A DNA stretch of 64,000 nucleotides, taken from Argentina anserina (lineage: Eukaryota; Streptophyta; Magnoliopsida; Rosales; Rosaceae). A program made the translations under genes and the position numbers. Below the pieces are notes generated by a model. That model saw nothing but the letters and a program-made list of their open reading frames with translations, did not search any database and had not been told where the DNA came from. Within the stretch, counting starts at the first letter, position 1, and each line of letters opens with the position of its first letter. Shown here one piece after another: positions 47,881-59,071 of this stretch. The stretch lies in the NCBI RefSeq assembly GCF_933775445.1, contig NC_065872.1, positions 8,122,001 through 8,186,000 of the forward strand, read 5' to 3'.

Positions 47881-48562
47881 AGGCTGTCAATTCTGACATG
47901 ACCCGACAAGGTTCTAAAAAACGCTAGGCGTTAATCGGGCAGACATCTAAAAACCAGCGCCAAAAGGATTAATCGGGGATTAATCGGCCCAAAATCGAGG
48001 CGGCCAAGGATCTCCGTGCGCCTAGGCGGTCCTAGACGGTGATTTTTAGAACATTGCGACCCGATAACACGACTCAAAACCCGCACAAAATAAAGCGGGT
48101 TGAACCCGCACAATTAAAAAGCGGGTCAGCGAAGGGTCAACCCGTCATGACACATTTAATAAACGGGTCAACGACGGGTTAACCCGCTAACACGAAATGA
48201 ACCCGCGAACTAAATTCTATATAAAAAAAGTGTATACAAGCTATTTAAAAAATTGTAACATTATATGTATATATGGATTTAGTAAGTATTTTCTCATTTT
48301 GAACTAGAATTTTGGGTAATACATTGATTCTTTTTGTTTGGTTCTTGCTTCAATTGGTTATCTTATCTAAAACGACATGATATATTTAATAAATGGTTTA
48401 AACGGGTTGGAAACGGGTAACCCGTTTAATAAATAAGTTGAATTTGAGTTTAAATTTTTGACACGATTATTAAATGAGTTGGGTTTGAGTTTACATTTTA
48501 TGACACGTGAGACACTTTGACCCGACACGAACCCAATCTGACACGACCATTGACAATAACAA
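47881..48562. mobile_element. hAT-like interspersed repeat with GACCCG/CGGGTT motifs, carrying MITE copy 2
   Basis: Starts GGCTGTCAATTCTGACATGACC, ends CACGACCATTGACAAT; the ends are imperfect inverted repeats (TGTCAAT with GACACGACC-like strings). Inside are many CGGGTT/AACCCG strings and TAATAAACGGGT units. This arrangement is common in plant non-autonomous hAT elements. Interrupted at 47908-48056 by the MITE; no clear target duplication of its own. Confidence 0.6.
47908..48056. mobile_element. hAT-type MITE, copy 2 (opposite orientation to copy 1)
   Basis: 149 bp from CAAGGTTCTAAAAAACG to GATTTTTAGAACATTG. Flanks TGACCCGA (47900-47907) and CGACCCGA (48057-48064) match at seven of eight bases. 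The interior shares GCTAGGCGTTAATC and GATTAATCGGGGATTAATCG with copy 1 in reverse orientation. Removing it restores the surrounding repeat. Confidence 0.9.
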
Positions 48563-49130
48563 TATGCATATGTAAAGATCAATTTGGAAATTGTGTCTAT
48601 ACTTTGATGAAATAATAAATGAGAAATAACGCGATCATACAAATTAAGTATTAGAGATGTCTATTTGATTGAAGTATACTTTACTAACAGTGTTTCGTTC
48701 GTTCATTCAAACTCCAAATCGTAGCGGATGATCTGCATGAATGAGAATTAGTAGATATTGAGTTAAAAAGAGAAAGAAGAATCCAGCTCTTAAAGAATGC
48801 AATATTCCGAACTCATAATCTTTCTATTTTTGCTATGAGTTTTTCTATGAAAATTAGAAAAAGAAAAGCAAGGCGATGCTAAACTATAGTGACAAAGAAG
48901 TCCGCACCTACCGGGAACCACAACGCAGTTCCCTTCGGCCTCGTGTCATCTAAAACCCGCCATAGAATCGACACATTGGTCGTTTTCCTCTGTTCTCATT
49001 TCTTCCTTCTCCTCCTCCTTTCTTATTGTAAATTTCAAAACCCAAATAAAGGAAGAAGAAGAAGACAATAAAACCCAGGAGAAGGGTCTCAGAGAACACT
49101 CAGCTCTGTCCAACCCACCCCAGCCCCACC
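48563..49130. promoter_or_regulatory. upstream region of the PLC-X gene
   Basis: No coding. Likely promoter; the transcript probably begins between about 49000 and 49200, where CT-rich leader-like sequence (CTCTCTCTCTCTCTTTCAAC, 49181-49200) appears. No named motif is certain. Confidence 0.35.
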
Positions 49131-49334
49131 CTTCATCAGAAAGAGAGAGATAGAGCCACCAACTCCTCCCTTTTCTACACTCTCTCTCTCTCTTTCAACC
49201 ACCCCTTTAAACATTAAAGCCCACAACATATATCTATCCCCACATCTTCTTCCATCTATCTCAGTTTACAAGAGTCTCTCACACTCAACCCCAAACCTGG
49301 AAATTGTTGCCCAAAAAAAAAAACCAAAAAAGTG

Positions 49335-49439
49335 GTAAGCTTTCTTCTTTGATCAACATTTGTTTCCTTTCTTGCAAAACCTCTGAGGCTTAAACCTCCC
49401 TTATTCACATTGCCATTATATCTTCAATTATATTTGCAG
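49335..49439 (+). other. probable 5' UTR intron of the PLC-X gene
   Basis: AGTG then GTAAGC at 49335 and TTTGCAG ending at 49439 form a good GT-AG pair just seven bases before the ATG. Placing an intron here would leave a leader of CT-rich and A-rich sequence upstream. Not proven without transcripts. Confidence 0.55.
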
Positions 49440-49446
49440 GTTAAAG

Positions 49447-52400
49447 ATGGGAACTTTCTTACTTCAAGCTCTGTTCATCGTAGCTTTCCTATTATCGCCC
49501 TCTATTAGCCTCAAGGTTTAAACGTTTTTACCACTTTTAGCTTATAAACCCGTTTCTATCTTCTGGATTTGTTCTATTTTTGACTAATGAGTTTCTGAAA
49601 TGGCTTACAGATCGGAGAGACTTGTTCCGTAGATAAAGATTGCGACGCCGGTTTAAGCTGCCAAACATGCGCTGCAAATGGTAATACCCGACCCAGATGT
49701 ACACGGATTCAACCCACAAATCCTACATCTAAGGTAACATATAACTCTTCTTTCTTAATTTGCATGAATATTTGTTTTGATTCAGTATTGTATCAAACCC
49801 TGCATGTGGGGGTTTTGGTTTTTGATTAGGTGAATGTTGGTTTATTAGGTGAAAGGTCTTCCCTTTAATAAGTACACATGGTTGACGACCCACAACTCGT
49901 TCGCTCAAGCTGGTGTAAGGTCGTCCACTGGAAATATCATCATTGCTCCGATGAATCAAAACGACACCGTTACATCTCAGCTTCAAGTAAGTGTTATTTC
50001 TTAATTCGGATTCTTGTTGCCTCTGTTCTGAGGAGTTTGTTGTTCTTGACAGTTCCTTTGCTTCATTTATAATCACTGGTAATTGTTTTTTTTGGTGTGG
50101 GGATGAAATGGTAATCTTGCTAAGGTGACTTTGTGAATATTACGGTTAGGTTTTGCTTTCTTTTATGAGAGGTGTAAGATTGGGTCAATGTGTGAAAATG
50201 CTGAAGGATTTGACCAAATGAGAGTAAATGAAAAATCCTAAAAGTGATTTGGCACATGGTTGATTTGTAGGGTGTTACCTTGTTGTTTGTTTTTAATTCC
50301 CACACTCCATTTTTTATGTATGGTGTGTTACATGCCTATAAAAGTATTGGCATATGCAGCGGCATTGCATCATAGAATCATTATAATTGTCAAATTGGGG
50401 CGCAGGAGTTCTGATATTTTGGTGCTCATATCCCATAATGTGCTGAAAGGTTTAAGAATTCACCCTTTTGAGCTTAGGATTTAGTGATTAATTTCTACAT
50501 ATAAATGTATCTATTTAGAAGTCTAGACATGATTTACTGGTTTTAGACGAATGCACAAGATTTACTGATAAGAGATCAGAGGGGTCAGGCCTGTGGTCTT
50601 GTGTGAAGTCTTAAATCTCTTAGCAGTCCAAATTGATGTTTTAACATGTGATTTTTTTATAGATTGTAATATGTTGTCGTTAAATCACTAGGCTGAAAAA
50701 GCATAATCATTTTCAGGGCAGACTGGATTTTAAAGCAAAATGTAACAGAGGAAATAGATAAAATGGGTTTCTAAACAATGAGGAATCTCAGGTTAAGCAT
50801 GTGGGTCTGTTGACAACAATTGATGCAAATGTCACTGTTCTCTTTTCGCTTGAGTACCTGTCCCGGAGATTAAAATTTACGAATTTGAGCCTTTGCTGAT
50901 CATACTGTGATTAAAGGAGACGCCTCCAGCTACCTAAAGCCACCTGAAACATTTAACTAGTGCCCATGAAATTATGCAAAGACTATGCCATTAGGTCCAT
51001 TATCAGCTGCCTCCCGGCCTCAGCTTCACTTGTTTTTAACTTTTTTTATCTATATGCATATTATCTATATAAGTGAATTATGGTAGAAGTCGCTTTCTTC
51101 TTTTCAATTGTTTTTGTGTTTGTTAAATTTATAAAAACTTATTTCATCTGGCTAACACCATTGCTATAATTTTCATTGTGCGGCAGAATGGAGTTCGAGG
51201 ATTTATGTTGGATATGTATGACTTTCAGAACGACATCTGGTTATGTCACTCAACTGGGGGTCAATGTTACGCTGTCACATCATTTGTAAGTGTTGTGACT
51301 TCGTTAATGGTTCTGCACGAGTTAAATGAATCAATTTATAATACAAATGCTTCATTGTTGTAATTGATTTATCGAGCATGCTTGTCCCCCAATATTTTCT
51401 GCAGAAACCTGCTCTTGACGTGCTGAAAGAAATTAAAGCATTTTTGGATGCAAATCCCTCAGAGATTGTCACTATATTCATCGAAGATTATGTAACATCT
51501 CCATCAGGCTTGTCAAAAGTCTTTGAAGCAGCTGGCTTAAAGAACTTTCTGTTCCCAATGTCTCGAATGCCAAAGGATGGGAAAGATTGGCCAACCGTTG
51601 ATGATATGGCTAAGAACAACCAGAGGTTGGTAGTCTTCACCTCTAAGTCATCTAAGGAGGCTTCAGATGGAATCGCTTACGAGTGGAACTATGTCGTAGA
51701 AAATCAATGTGAGTCGTCTTAATACTTCAATAGAATACCCTCACTAGTGTGTCCAATGTTTCTTAGAACTACTAGTTAGATATTTTAACATCCTACCTTT
51801 ATATATTTAGGTTCTTGTTGTACATCTGCAGGAAGCATTATTGTTTGTGTTAAAAATCAAACTTTCTGCATCATATAATTAGTTCTGGGCTTATGTAGAT
51901 TAGTTTTTTCACCATAGTTCCTAAATTTTTGCTGGATACTATATTCTCAGATGGAAATGGTGGGATGATACCTAACTCATGTCCGAATCGTGCTGAATCA
52001 TCTCCCCTGAACACAACTTCTAAGCCACTAGTTCTGGTGAACTACTTCCGTGATATGCCTAATGCATCCGCAACTTGCATGGATAATTCAGCTCCATTAC
52101 TGCGCACGATAAAAACTTGTTATGATGCAGCTGGGAAACGGTGGCCAAACTTCATTGCTGTTGATTATTACCAGGTATTTACAGGCTAATCTTATGTCCG
52201 GCAATCCTTCAAACAGAGTGAAATAAACAAATGAAGAATTAACCTGTAGTTGCCTAACCTACTGATTTTGTTCTTGCAGAAAAGTGATGGCAGTGGAGCT
52301 GCTGAAGCCGTGGATAAATCAAATGGTCAACTGACATGTGGGTGTGACAGTATTACATATTGCAAGGTATGGAACCTTCACTTCTGTTCATAGGTGAAAT

Positions 52401-52677
52401 TTATCCGTGGAACCATAACGATCATTTGCAATTTTGCATCACCTTACTTTTCTAATTGAAACACTTTATCATACAGGTGAATGCTACAACTGGAAATGCT
52501 ACCTTTGGTTCATGTGATGTCCCAAAACTTGCTCCACCACCGCCTGCATCCCTCGGCATTTCACCTTCTCCTCCTCAAGGTCCTAGTAGTAACTTTGCTC
52601 CTCAGGATAGCACATCAGTCCTGTTGAGGTGGTTCTGTGCAACAATTTTGGCTGCCACGCTCTCAATGCAGATATAA
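49447..52677 (+). CDS. secreted PI-PLC X-domain-containing protein, eight exons
   Basis: Exons: 49447-49515, 49611-49733, 49849-49986, 51187-51285, 51405-51708, 51951-52174, 52280-52366, 52477-52677. All junctions are GT-AG and keep frame, giving 414 residues. A signal peptide (MGTFLLQALFIVAFLL) is followed by a Cys-rich segment (CSVDKDCDAGLSCQTC). A PLC-X-like domain then carries two His in catalytic-like settings, LTTHNSF and LCHST, and IEDYV. The tail is Pro/Ser-rich and ends in a hydrophobic stretch (LRWFCATILAATLSMQI), as in GPI-anchored proteins. Plant members of this group are predicted phosphodiesterase-like cell-surface proteins; whether they hydrolyse phosphoinositides is not settled. 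The gene looks intact. Confidence 0.93.
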
Positions 52678-52959
52678 TTGCTGCACACCGTACCCTGTTG
52701 TAACCTCCCTTGTAATTTTTTAAACCACACGCAAAATCTTATATCAAAAGCAATTGATTCATCATTCTGGGTATTGAGGTGAGATATTCTGGAGATGTAT
52801 ATATGATGGACTTCTCAGTTCTCATATTCTACGAGTTTATGATTAATAATATCATATCTATTAGAGTATATATTAGACAATTTTTGGATTTGCCATATCA
52901 AAATAGATTTTATTAGTGACATTCGGTGAAATTGGCTATTATTCCCTAGTTTTCACTTA

Positions 52960-53894
52960 GGGTGCGGCTATTGTCACCCCATAATCTATTTTGTTCATCC
53001 CATAACTAATTAATTTATTGAAATACCGTAATGTCCTGATATAAAATTATTGTAATAGACCAAATAATTTATCCAATTACAATTTTTTTGTTTATTTTAC
53101 AAAACACACGTATATACATATTAATCCTTAAAAATAATAAAAAGATTGAAACCAGAAACCCTAATTTGGTATTAAGGATTAGTCATCTATAGACAACAAT
53201 GGATTGATAACATTATTGTAATAGACCAAATAATTTATCCAATTACAATTTTTTTGTTTATTTTACAAAACACATGTATATACATATTATTAAAAATAAT
53301 AAAAAGATTGAAACCAGAAACCCTAATTTGGTATTAAGGATTAGCCATCTATAGACAACAATGGATTGATATCCTTAATCTTTCTTAAGTTCAAGAAATA
53401 TTATGCCACTAAAGAGACATTTATAGACAGCAATGGATTCATATCAATGACAATATTGTTAAATTGAAGAGTGTCCTTGTTCTTTTTATTGAGATTTGGA
53501 CTTAATATGATCTAACTTGTTTTTTTAGTTGAGATTTTTTGCTCAACTAAATTATGCTCATTCATATATGTATATATGAATATTGTGCGTGACCCTATAT
53601 ATTATTTGCAAAACATAATTACAAGTAGTAGTAATTAATTGCAAGCTTTTTTCTTAATAGAGATTGTCAAAATGAATTTGAAATACAATCTGAATAAATT
53701 AGAATTGAAAAAAAATGATGTAAGATGAGAGGAGAATGTAAAAAATTATGTTAGGTGAACAAAGTATTATTAAAAAATGACAAATTAGTTATTATAATTG
53801 GCTGAACAAAGTAATTTAGAAATGAAAAAAAAATTAGGGTGGAAAGAGAACATGGGGAAACAAAATAGACTGTGGGGTGACAATAGTCGCACCC
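52960..53894. mobile_element. 935-bp TIR element with exact 8-bp target duplication
   Basis: The left end GGGTGCGGCTATTGTCACCC and the reverse-complemented right end GGGTGCGACTATTGTCACCC differ at one base in 20 and stay similar for ~36 bp. TTCACTTA flanks both sides (52952-52959, 53895-53902). Non-coding. It contains a 166-bp tandem duplication (about 53047-53212 and 53213-53380). An 8-bp duplication suits hAT; superfamily otherwise uncertain. It lies 283 bp past the PLC-X stop codon. Confidence 0.9.
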
Positions 53895-54259
53895 TTCACT
53901 TATTTACAAATTCCCAAAAGAATCATTCTGGTCATATTATCTAGGGATGACAATGGTATATAAAAATATCCCAACCAGATCGTATATTAACCGTACCACA
54001 TACGTTGGTATACCAAATACTCAGTATATGATATATGATACAGTATATCATACCAATATTAAAATACATTACGGTATGTGGTACATATTTTCATATATTA
54101 TGGTATACCGTACCTACCGACTTATATTATATTTAATTATTTAATTAAATATATATATATATATCTTTAAATTTTAACCGTAAATTTATTAAAAAATAAA
54201 TTCAAACCGTAGAAATCTACTAACTTTAATCTAATCTCTCTCAACCTCACACTTTCAGT

Positions 54260-56849
54260 TAGGGGTGGACACGGGTCTATTCGGTTCGGTTTTGGACAAA
54301 ACCCATAACCCAACCCAAATTTTAAATTCGGTTCGGTTCGGTTCGGTTTTTCTATTTTAGAGACTGTAACCCACAACCCAACCCAACCCAACCCGTACGG
54401 TTCGGTTCGGTTCGGTTTTTTTTTTCGGTTTTACCCGTATGTAAAATACGTAATATTATATATTAATTTTAAAAGTACAAAATTTAACATAAAGATGAAA
54501 AACTAATAGTCTAATGATTATTTCATACCTAATTGAATTATGCCTCATCATTTAGCCCGTGGATCTGAAAAGCTCGCCGAGGCCCGCAAGCCCGATGGGT
54601 TTTTACCCGAAAACAACACTAATATGTCATAAGGGAAGACCCATTACCAATATGCGAACACTAAAAGTCGTTTGCATATATGAAATCACCTAATTTTTGT
54701 CACCGATTGTGTGCGGTCGCACCAAAAAAATCCATTTGGCAAAGCCCCGGTCAATGAGGATTTTAATATGTCAAAACGCTTTTTTTTTACCATAAGTATG
54801 GACGATCAATCAATATCCAAATCGGACGAAATTTTTACGGGTTCCCTAAATATATATACTGATCACATCTGCTAGTGTCGATCGACCATATTTCAAACTG
54901 GAGTTATCGATTGCTGAAGTGTCCACTAATGTATCATACCTTTATATTAGATTTATAATAAAACTATCGCATTATGAAGCGACTATATGAAGGAAACTTT
55001 TAGTGATCGATCGACACCATCCGATGTGATCAGTATATATATTTAGTGACCATGAAAAAATTTCATCATATTCGGACCTAGTTTGACCGTCAGAATTTCC
55101 GGTAAACTGAAAACACCACTAATTTGTCCTAAAGGAGAATCCATTACAAAGATGCGAACGCCGAAAGCCGTTTGCATATCTGAAGTCACCTAATTTTTGT
55201 TACCTTTCTTGCGCGGTCGCACTGAAGAAATCTATTTGGCAAAGCCCCGGTCAATGAGGTTTTATTATGTGAAAACGCCTCTTTTTTGGTTGACCGTAGG
55301 TACGAACGGTCAAACCATGTCCAAAATGGACGAAATTTTTACCGGGTCCCTAAATATATATACCAATCACATCTGTTGGTGTCGATCAACCATATTTCGA
55401 ATTAGAGTTGACGATCACCCAAGTGTCAACTAATGTATCATAACCTTTATATTAGGTTTAAAATAAAACTATCGCATTATGAAGCGACTATATGAAGGAA
55501 ACTTCTAGAGATCGATCGACACTAGCCAATGTGATCGTTATATATATTTAGTGACCCTATAAAAATTTCATCCAATTCGGACCTCATTTAACCGTCGGAA
55601 TTTTTGGTAAATCGAAAACATCACTATTATGCCATAAGGGAGGACCTATTACAAATATGCGAACGCCGAAAGCCGTTTGCATATCTGAAATCACCTAATT
55701 TTTGTTACTTATCATGCGCGGTCGCACTGAAGAAATCTATTTGGCAAATCCCCGTTCAATGAGGTTTTATTATGTGAAAACGCCTCTTTTTTGGTTGACC
55801 TTAGGTACGAACGGTTAAACCATGTCCAAAATGGACGAAATTTTTACGGGGTCCCTAAATATATATACCAATCACATCTGCTGGTGTCGATCGACCATAT
55901 TTCGAATTAGAGTTGACGATCACCTAAGTGTCAACTAATGTATCATAACCTTTATATTAGGTTTAAAATAAAACTATCGCATTATGAAGCGACTATATGA
56001 AGGAAACTTCTAGGGATCGATCGACACCAGCCGATGTGATCGTTATATATATTTAGTGACCCTATAAAAATTTCATCCAATTCGGACCTCATTTAACCGT
56101 CGAAATTTTTGGTAAATCGAAAACACCACTATTATGCCATAAGGGAGAACCTATTACAAATATGCGAACGCCGAAAGCCGTTTGCATATCTGAAATCACT
56201 TAATTTTTGTTACCTATCATGCGCGGTCGCACTAAAGAAATATATTTGGCAAAGCCCCGGTCAATAGGGTTTCAATATGTGAAAACGCCTCTTTTTTAGT
56301 TAACCGTAGGTACGAACGGTCAAACCATGTCCAAAACGGACGAAATTTTTACGGGGTCCCTAAATATATATACCAATCATATCTGCTGGTGTCGATCGAT
56401 TATATTTCGAATTAGAGTTGTCGATTTCCTAAGTGTCAACTAATGTATCATAACATTTATATTAGGTTTAAAATAAACTTATCGCATTATGAAGGAAGCA
56501 AGACGGCTAAATAATGCGCCTCTTATACATTAGGTCAATTAGGTTAGAAATTATGTGTGGCTGTGAGGCCGACCACACTATTTTTTTATTTAAAAAATAA
56601 TAATAATGTAAAATTATAAATATGACAAAATAATGTCGTTTTGTAACGTTGACCATTGACTTCGGGTTGTTCGGGTCGGTTCGGTTTCTATTTTCTAAGG
56701 GACTTAACCCAAAACCCAACCCAAATAGAATCGGTTCGGTTCGGTTTTTTTATTTTCGGTTCGGTTTGATTCGGATTTCGGTTTGTTCGGATTCGGTTTG
56801 GGTTCGGGTCCGGTTTTTTTCGGTTTTCGGGTCAGTTTGTCCACCCCTA
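54260..56849. mobile_element. hAT-like element B, TSD CTTTCAGT, inside element A
   Basis: Starts TAGGGGTGGACACGGGTC and ends GTCAGTTTGTCCACCCCTA, inverted for about ten bases. CTTTCAGT is exact on both sides (54252-54259, 56850-56857). Both ends carry runs of CGGTT and clusters of AACCC, a common pattern in plant hAT-type elements. Most of its 2.6 kb is the ~505-bp tandem array. Confidence 0.9.
54600..56494. repeat. ~505-bp tandem array, 3.75 units, each with a long inverted repeat
   Basis: The anchor GCGAACG-like string falls at 54654, 55154, 55659 and 56164, spacings of 500, 505 and 505 bp. Units 2-4 are most alike; unit 1 is more diverged. The last unit ends at about 56494. In each unit an arm of ~70 bp (for example 55826-55896, GACGAAATTTTTACGGGGTC then GGTGTCGATCGACC) pairs with a second arm (56013-56087, GATCGATCGACACCAGCCG then AAATTTCATCC) across ~115 bp. 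Non-coding. Confidence 0.92.
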
Positions 56850-57553
56850 CTTTCAGTCACTTTTGAGTTATTTGAGTTCTCTCTCTCACTTCTCGATCTG
56901 CTTCTTTTCCTCTCTCATTTCGTTGTAGATCTATTGTTCTTTGATTCGCCGCCCGCCAAATACACTCATTCTCTCGTCTTCTTTGTCAAGTACACTCTTT
57001 TTCTCGTCTTCAATTTATGTACTTAGTTATGAATGAATCGATTCAATCGAATTCCCAATATGTATTTAAGCTGTTTATGCTATTATTGTAGAGAATGCTA
57101 TTACGCAAAACTTTGAGGTAAGAAGAGGTGGTCCGAGTACAAATGCTTAGACCTATCAGTAACACCATCACTGCCTTCAACATGTCAACATATCTCGCCT
57201 TTAAACCTATCTTTTTTTTTTCAATCGTTTTGAGAATTTGTTAGTATTTTGACAGTTTGGCTATTTGGACTTTGACTTTCAATTTATGACTTTGTATTTG
57301 GTTGAAGTTGTATAAGACTTTGAAATTCTATTGTTATTTCACTTATTTGTTATTACTTATTTGGATTTGGCCTTTAAATTTTTAGGCCATAAATATGTTG
57401 GTAGAAGCTCATTACCAACCGTACTACTCAATTGGTATACCAACGTTATTAGTTTGTATAAATGGTTGATTTTCATACCAATTATATATATGTTGGTATA
57501 TGATATTGGAAAATTAAGGTTGGTATACCAACTAATCCACCCCTAATATTATC

Positions 57554-59071
57554 TGTGTTTGTTGGAATTTAAAAGGGTATTTCCAATATACTAAAGAATG
57601 GGTTTGTTTTCCAATCCTGCATGTTCTGATTATATTACTCCCCCATAGTTTTTGACTTGCCAAATTATTCAGTTCAGTTAATCAAATCTCAACCATTTCC
57701 AACACCATTTTCTGATAAGCATCGTCTCTCCCAACTCCAAAGTGCTCAAGAGTTGAAACAAAGTGACAAACCACATAAGACCAGGAGATCTCTACTCACG
57801 TATGATCTAATACCACAATGGCAAAATGATTTGGTGGTGGATCTCAGACTCCCGGTCCCTATCAGAATATGAAGGAAAATGACATGAGAATTACCGGTGC
57901 AGTCTTTCAAAGTACAAAGATTAAGGTCACTAACTCTGGAGGTTAAAACGTCCTAATCTGCCACATTGAAGTATCATCTGCTAGGGGCGGACAAACTGAA
58001 ACTGAATCATGACATTACAAATTCTAAAACACCTTCTGTGACCTGTAAAATACGATGTGATAGCTTTCTACACATTAGGAATTCTGAGTGGGAGTAGACT
58101 CTTTTGTCAAAAGCTTTGAGCCGAACCATGCAAAACATGCGAAATTATATGGTGCAGCGCTGCATACCATACATACCTCTAATCTACCATTCATACATCT
58201 CACGAACCCCACGTGCATTTTAAGACACCATACAGCGCTGCACCATAGACGAATCCTGCAAAACAGTGCAACATTAGGTAACTACTGAACTAATATAAAT
58301 CTATAATGCATCAAAGCAACTAAAAAGATACAACCTTTTATATCTTTCACAAAATTGCAGAAGTTTAAATATGAAACAAAGTGAAAATTTGATGCTCCTA
58401 TGCAGAAGTTAGTCCTTCTGTTGCCATGGTCATATTCCATATCCACCTAAAGCAAAAAAACAAGTTCAAATGCAATCATTTTATTTTATTTTTTGGTAAT
58501 TAAATGCAATCTTTTCTTGTTTATAAATGAACAGAGTGATAGAAAACTTCCTAATCAGGGCTCTGCTGTAAAGTTGTGTATAGTCCCACTCTAAAATTGA
58601 GAGCTAAACAGATATATGACACTAGTGGGACAGCAGACAGCAGTGTATCAGTGTATGATCAAACACTAAGTTTGTCCAAGTTCTCAGACCAATAATGGTA
58701 TGGCCTTCACTCTACTGTATGTCTGTATCATAATGTGAATAAAGTTCATCTTTGCCTCTTCTTTGAAAAGTGCATTTGTCTGCAGCCCCAAAAATCCTAA
58801 GCTCTTAAAAATGTAACTTGAATTTGCTATATACGAAAACTCTCATTCAACTTACAGGAGTGAGCTGAATGTGAGTAGATTACATGACACTATAATATGG
58901 TGGATGTTGTTTCAAATATGGTGCACAATAGAGGCTGTATACAATGTAGACTAATAACCTACGAAAAAGCCACCAGGTAACTGGAAGTTTCAGCGAACCC
59001 AATGACCATTTGAAAGAGGATGAGATCTGCAACCGGCAAATATTTTACTACTTCTCTTCTTCATGTCTCTG
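57554..59071. other. intergenic, 3' side of the kinase gene
   Basis: No gene is supported; the short frames at 57657-57872 and 58088-58288 are unremarkable. Part of 58400-59071 is likely the kinase 3' UTR and downstream DNA. A perfect short inverted repeat lies at 58148-58247. Confidence 0.4.
58148..58247. repeat. short inverted repeat, 15-bp perfect arms
   Basis: TATGGTGCAGCGCTG (58148-58162) and CAGCGCTGCACCATA (58233-58247), with a 70-base spacer. Each arm also contains the palindrome AGCGCT. Could fold as a stem-loop if transcribed. Confidence 0.85.

Larger units (their letters stand above)
53942..57545. mobile_element. hAT-like element A, TSD ATATTATC, host of element B
   Basis: Starts TAGGGATGACAATGGTATA and ends TACCAACTAATCCACCCCTA, inverted at the tips (TAGGGxTG). 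ATATTATC is exact on both sides (53934-53941, 57546-57553). Subterminal GGTATACC-type strings occur in both ends. Without the insert it would be about 1.0 kb and non-coding, so it is non-autonomous. Confidence 0.88.

Noticed and set aside
54600..56494. 505-bp array as 5S rDNA or a centromeric satellite
   Set aside because: No 5S gene motifs, too few copies, and it is confined within a transposon bounded by a target duplication.
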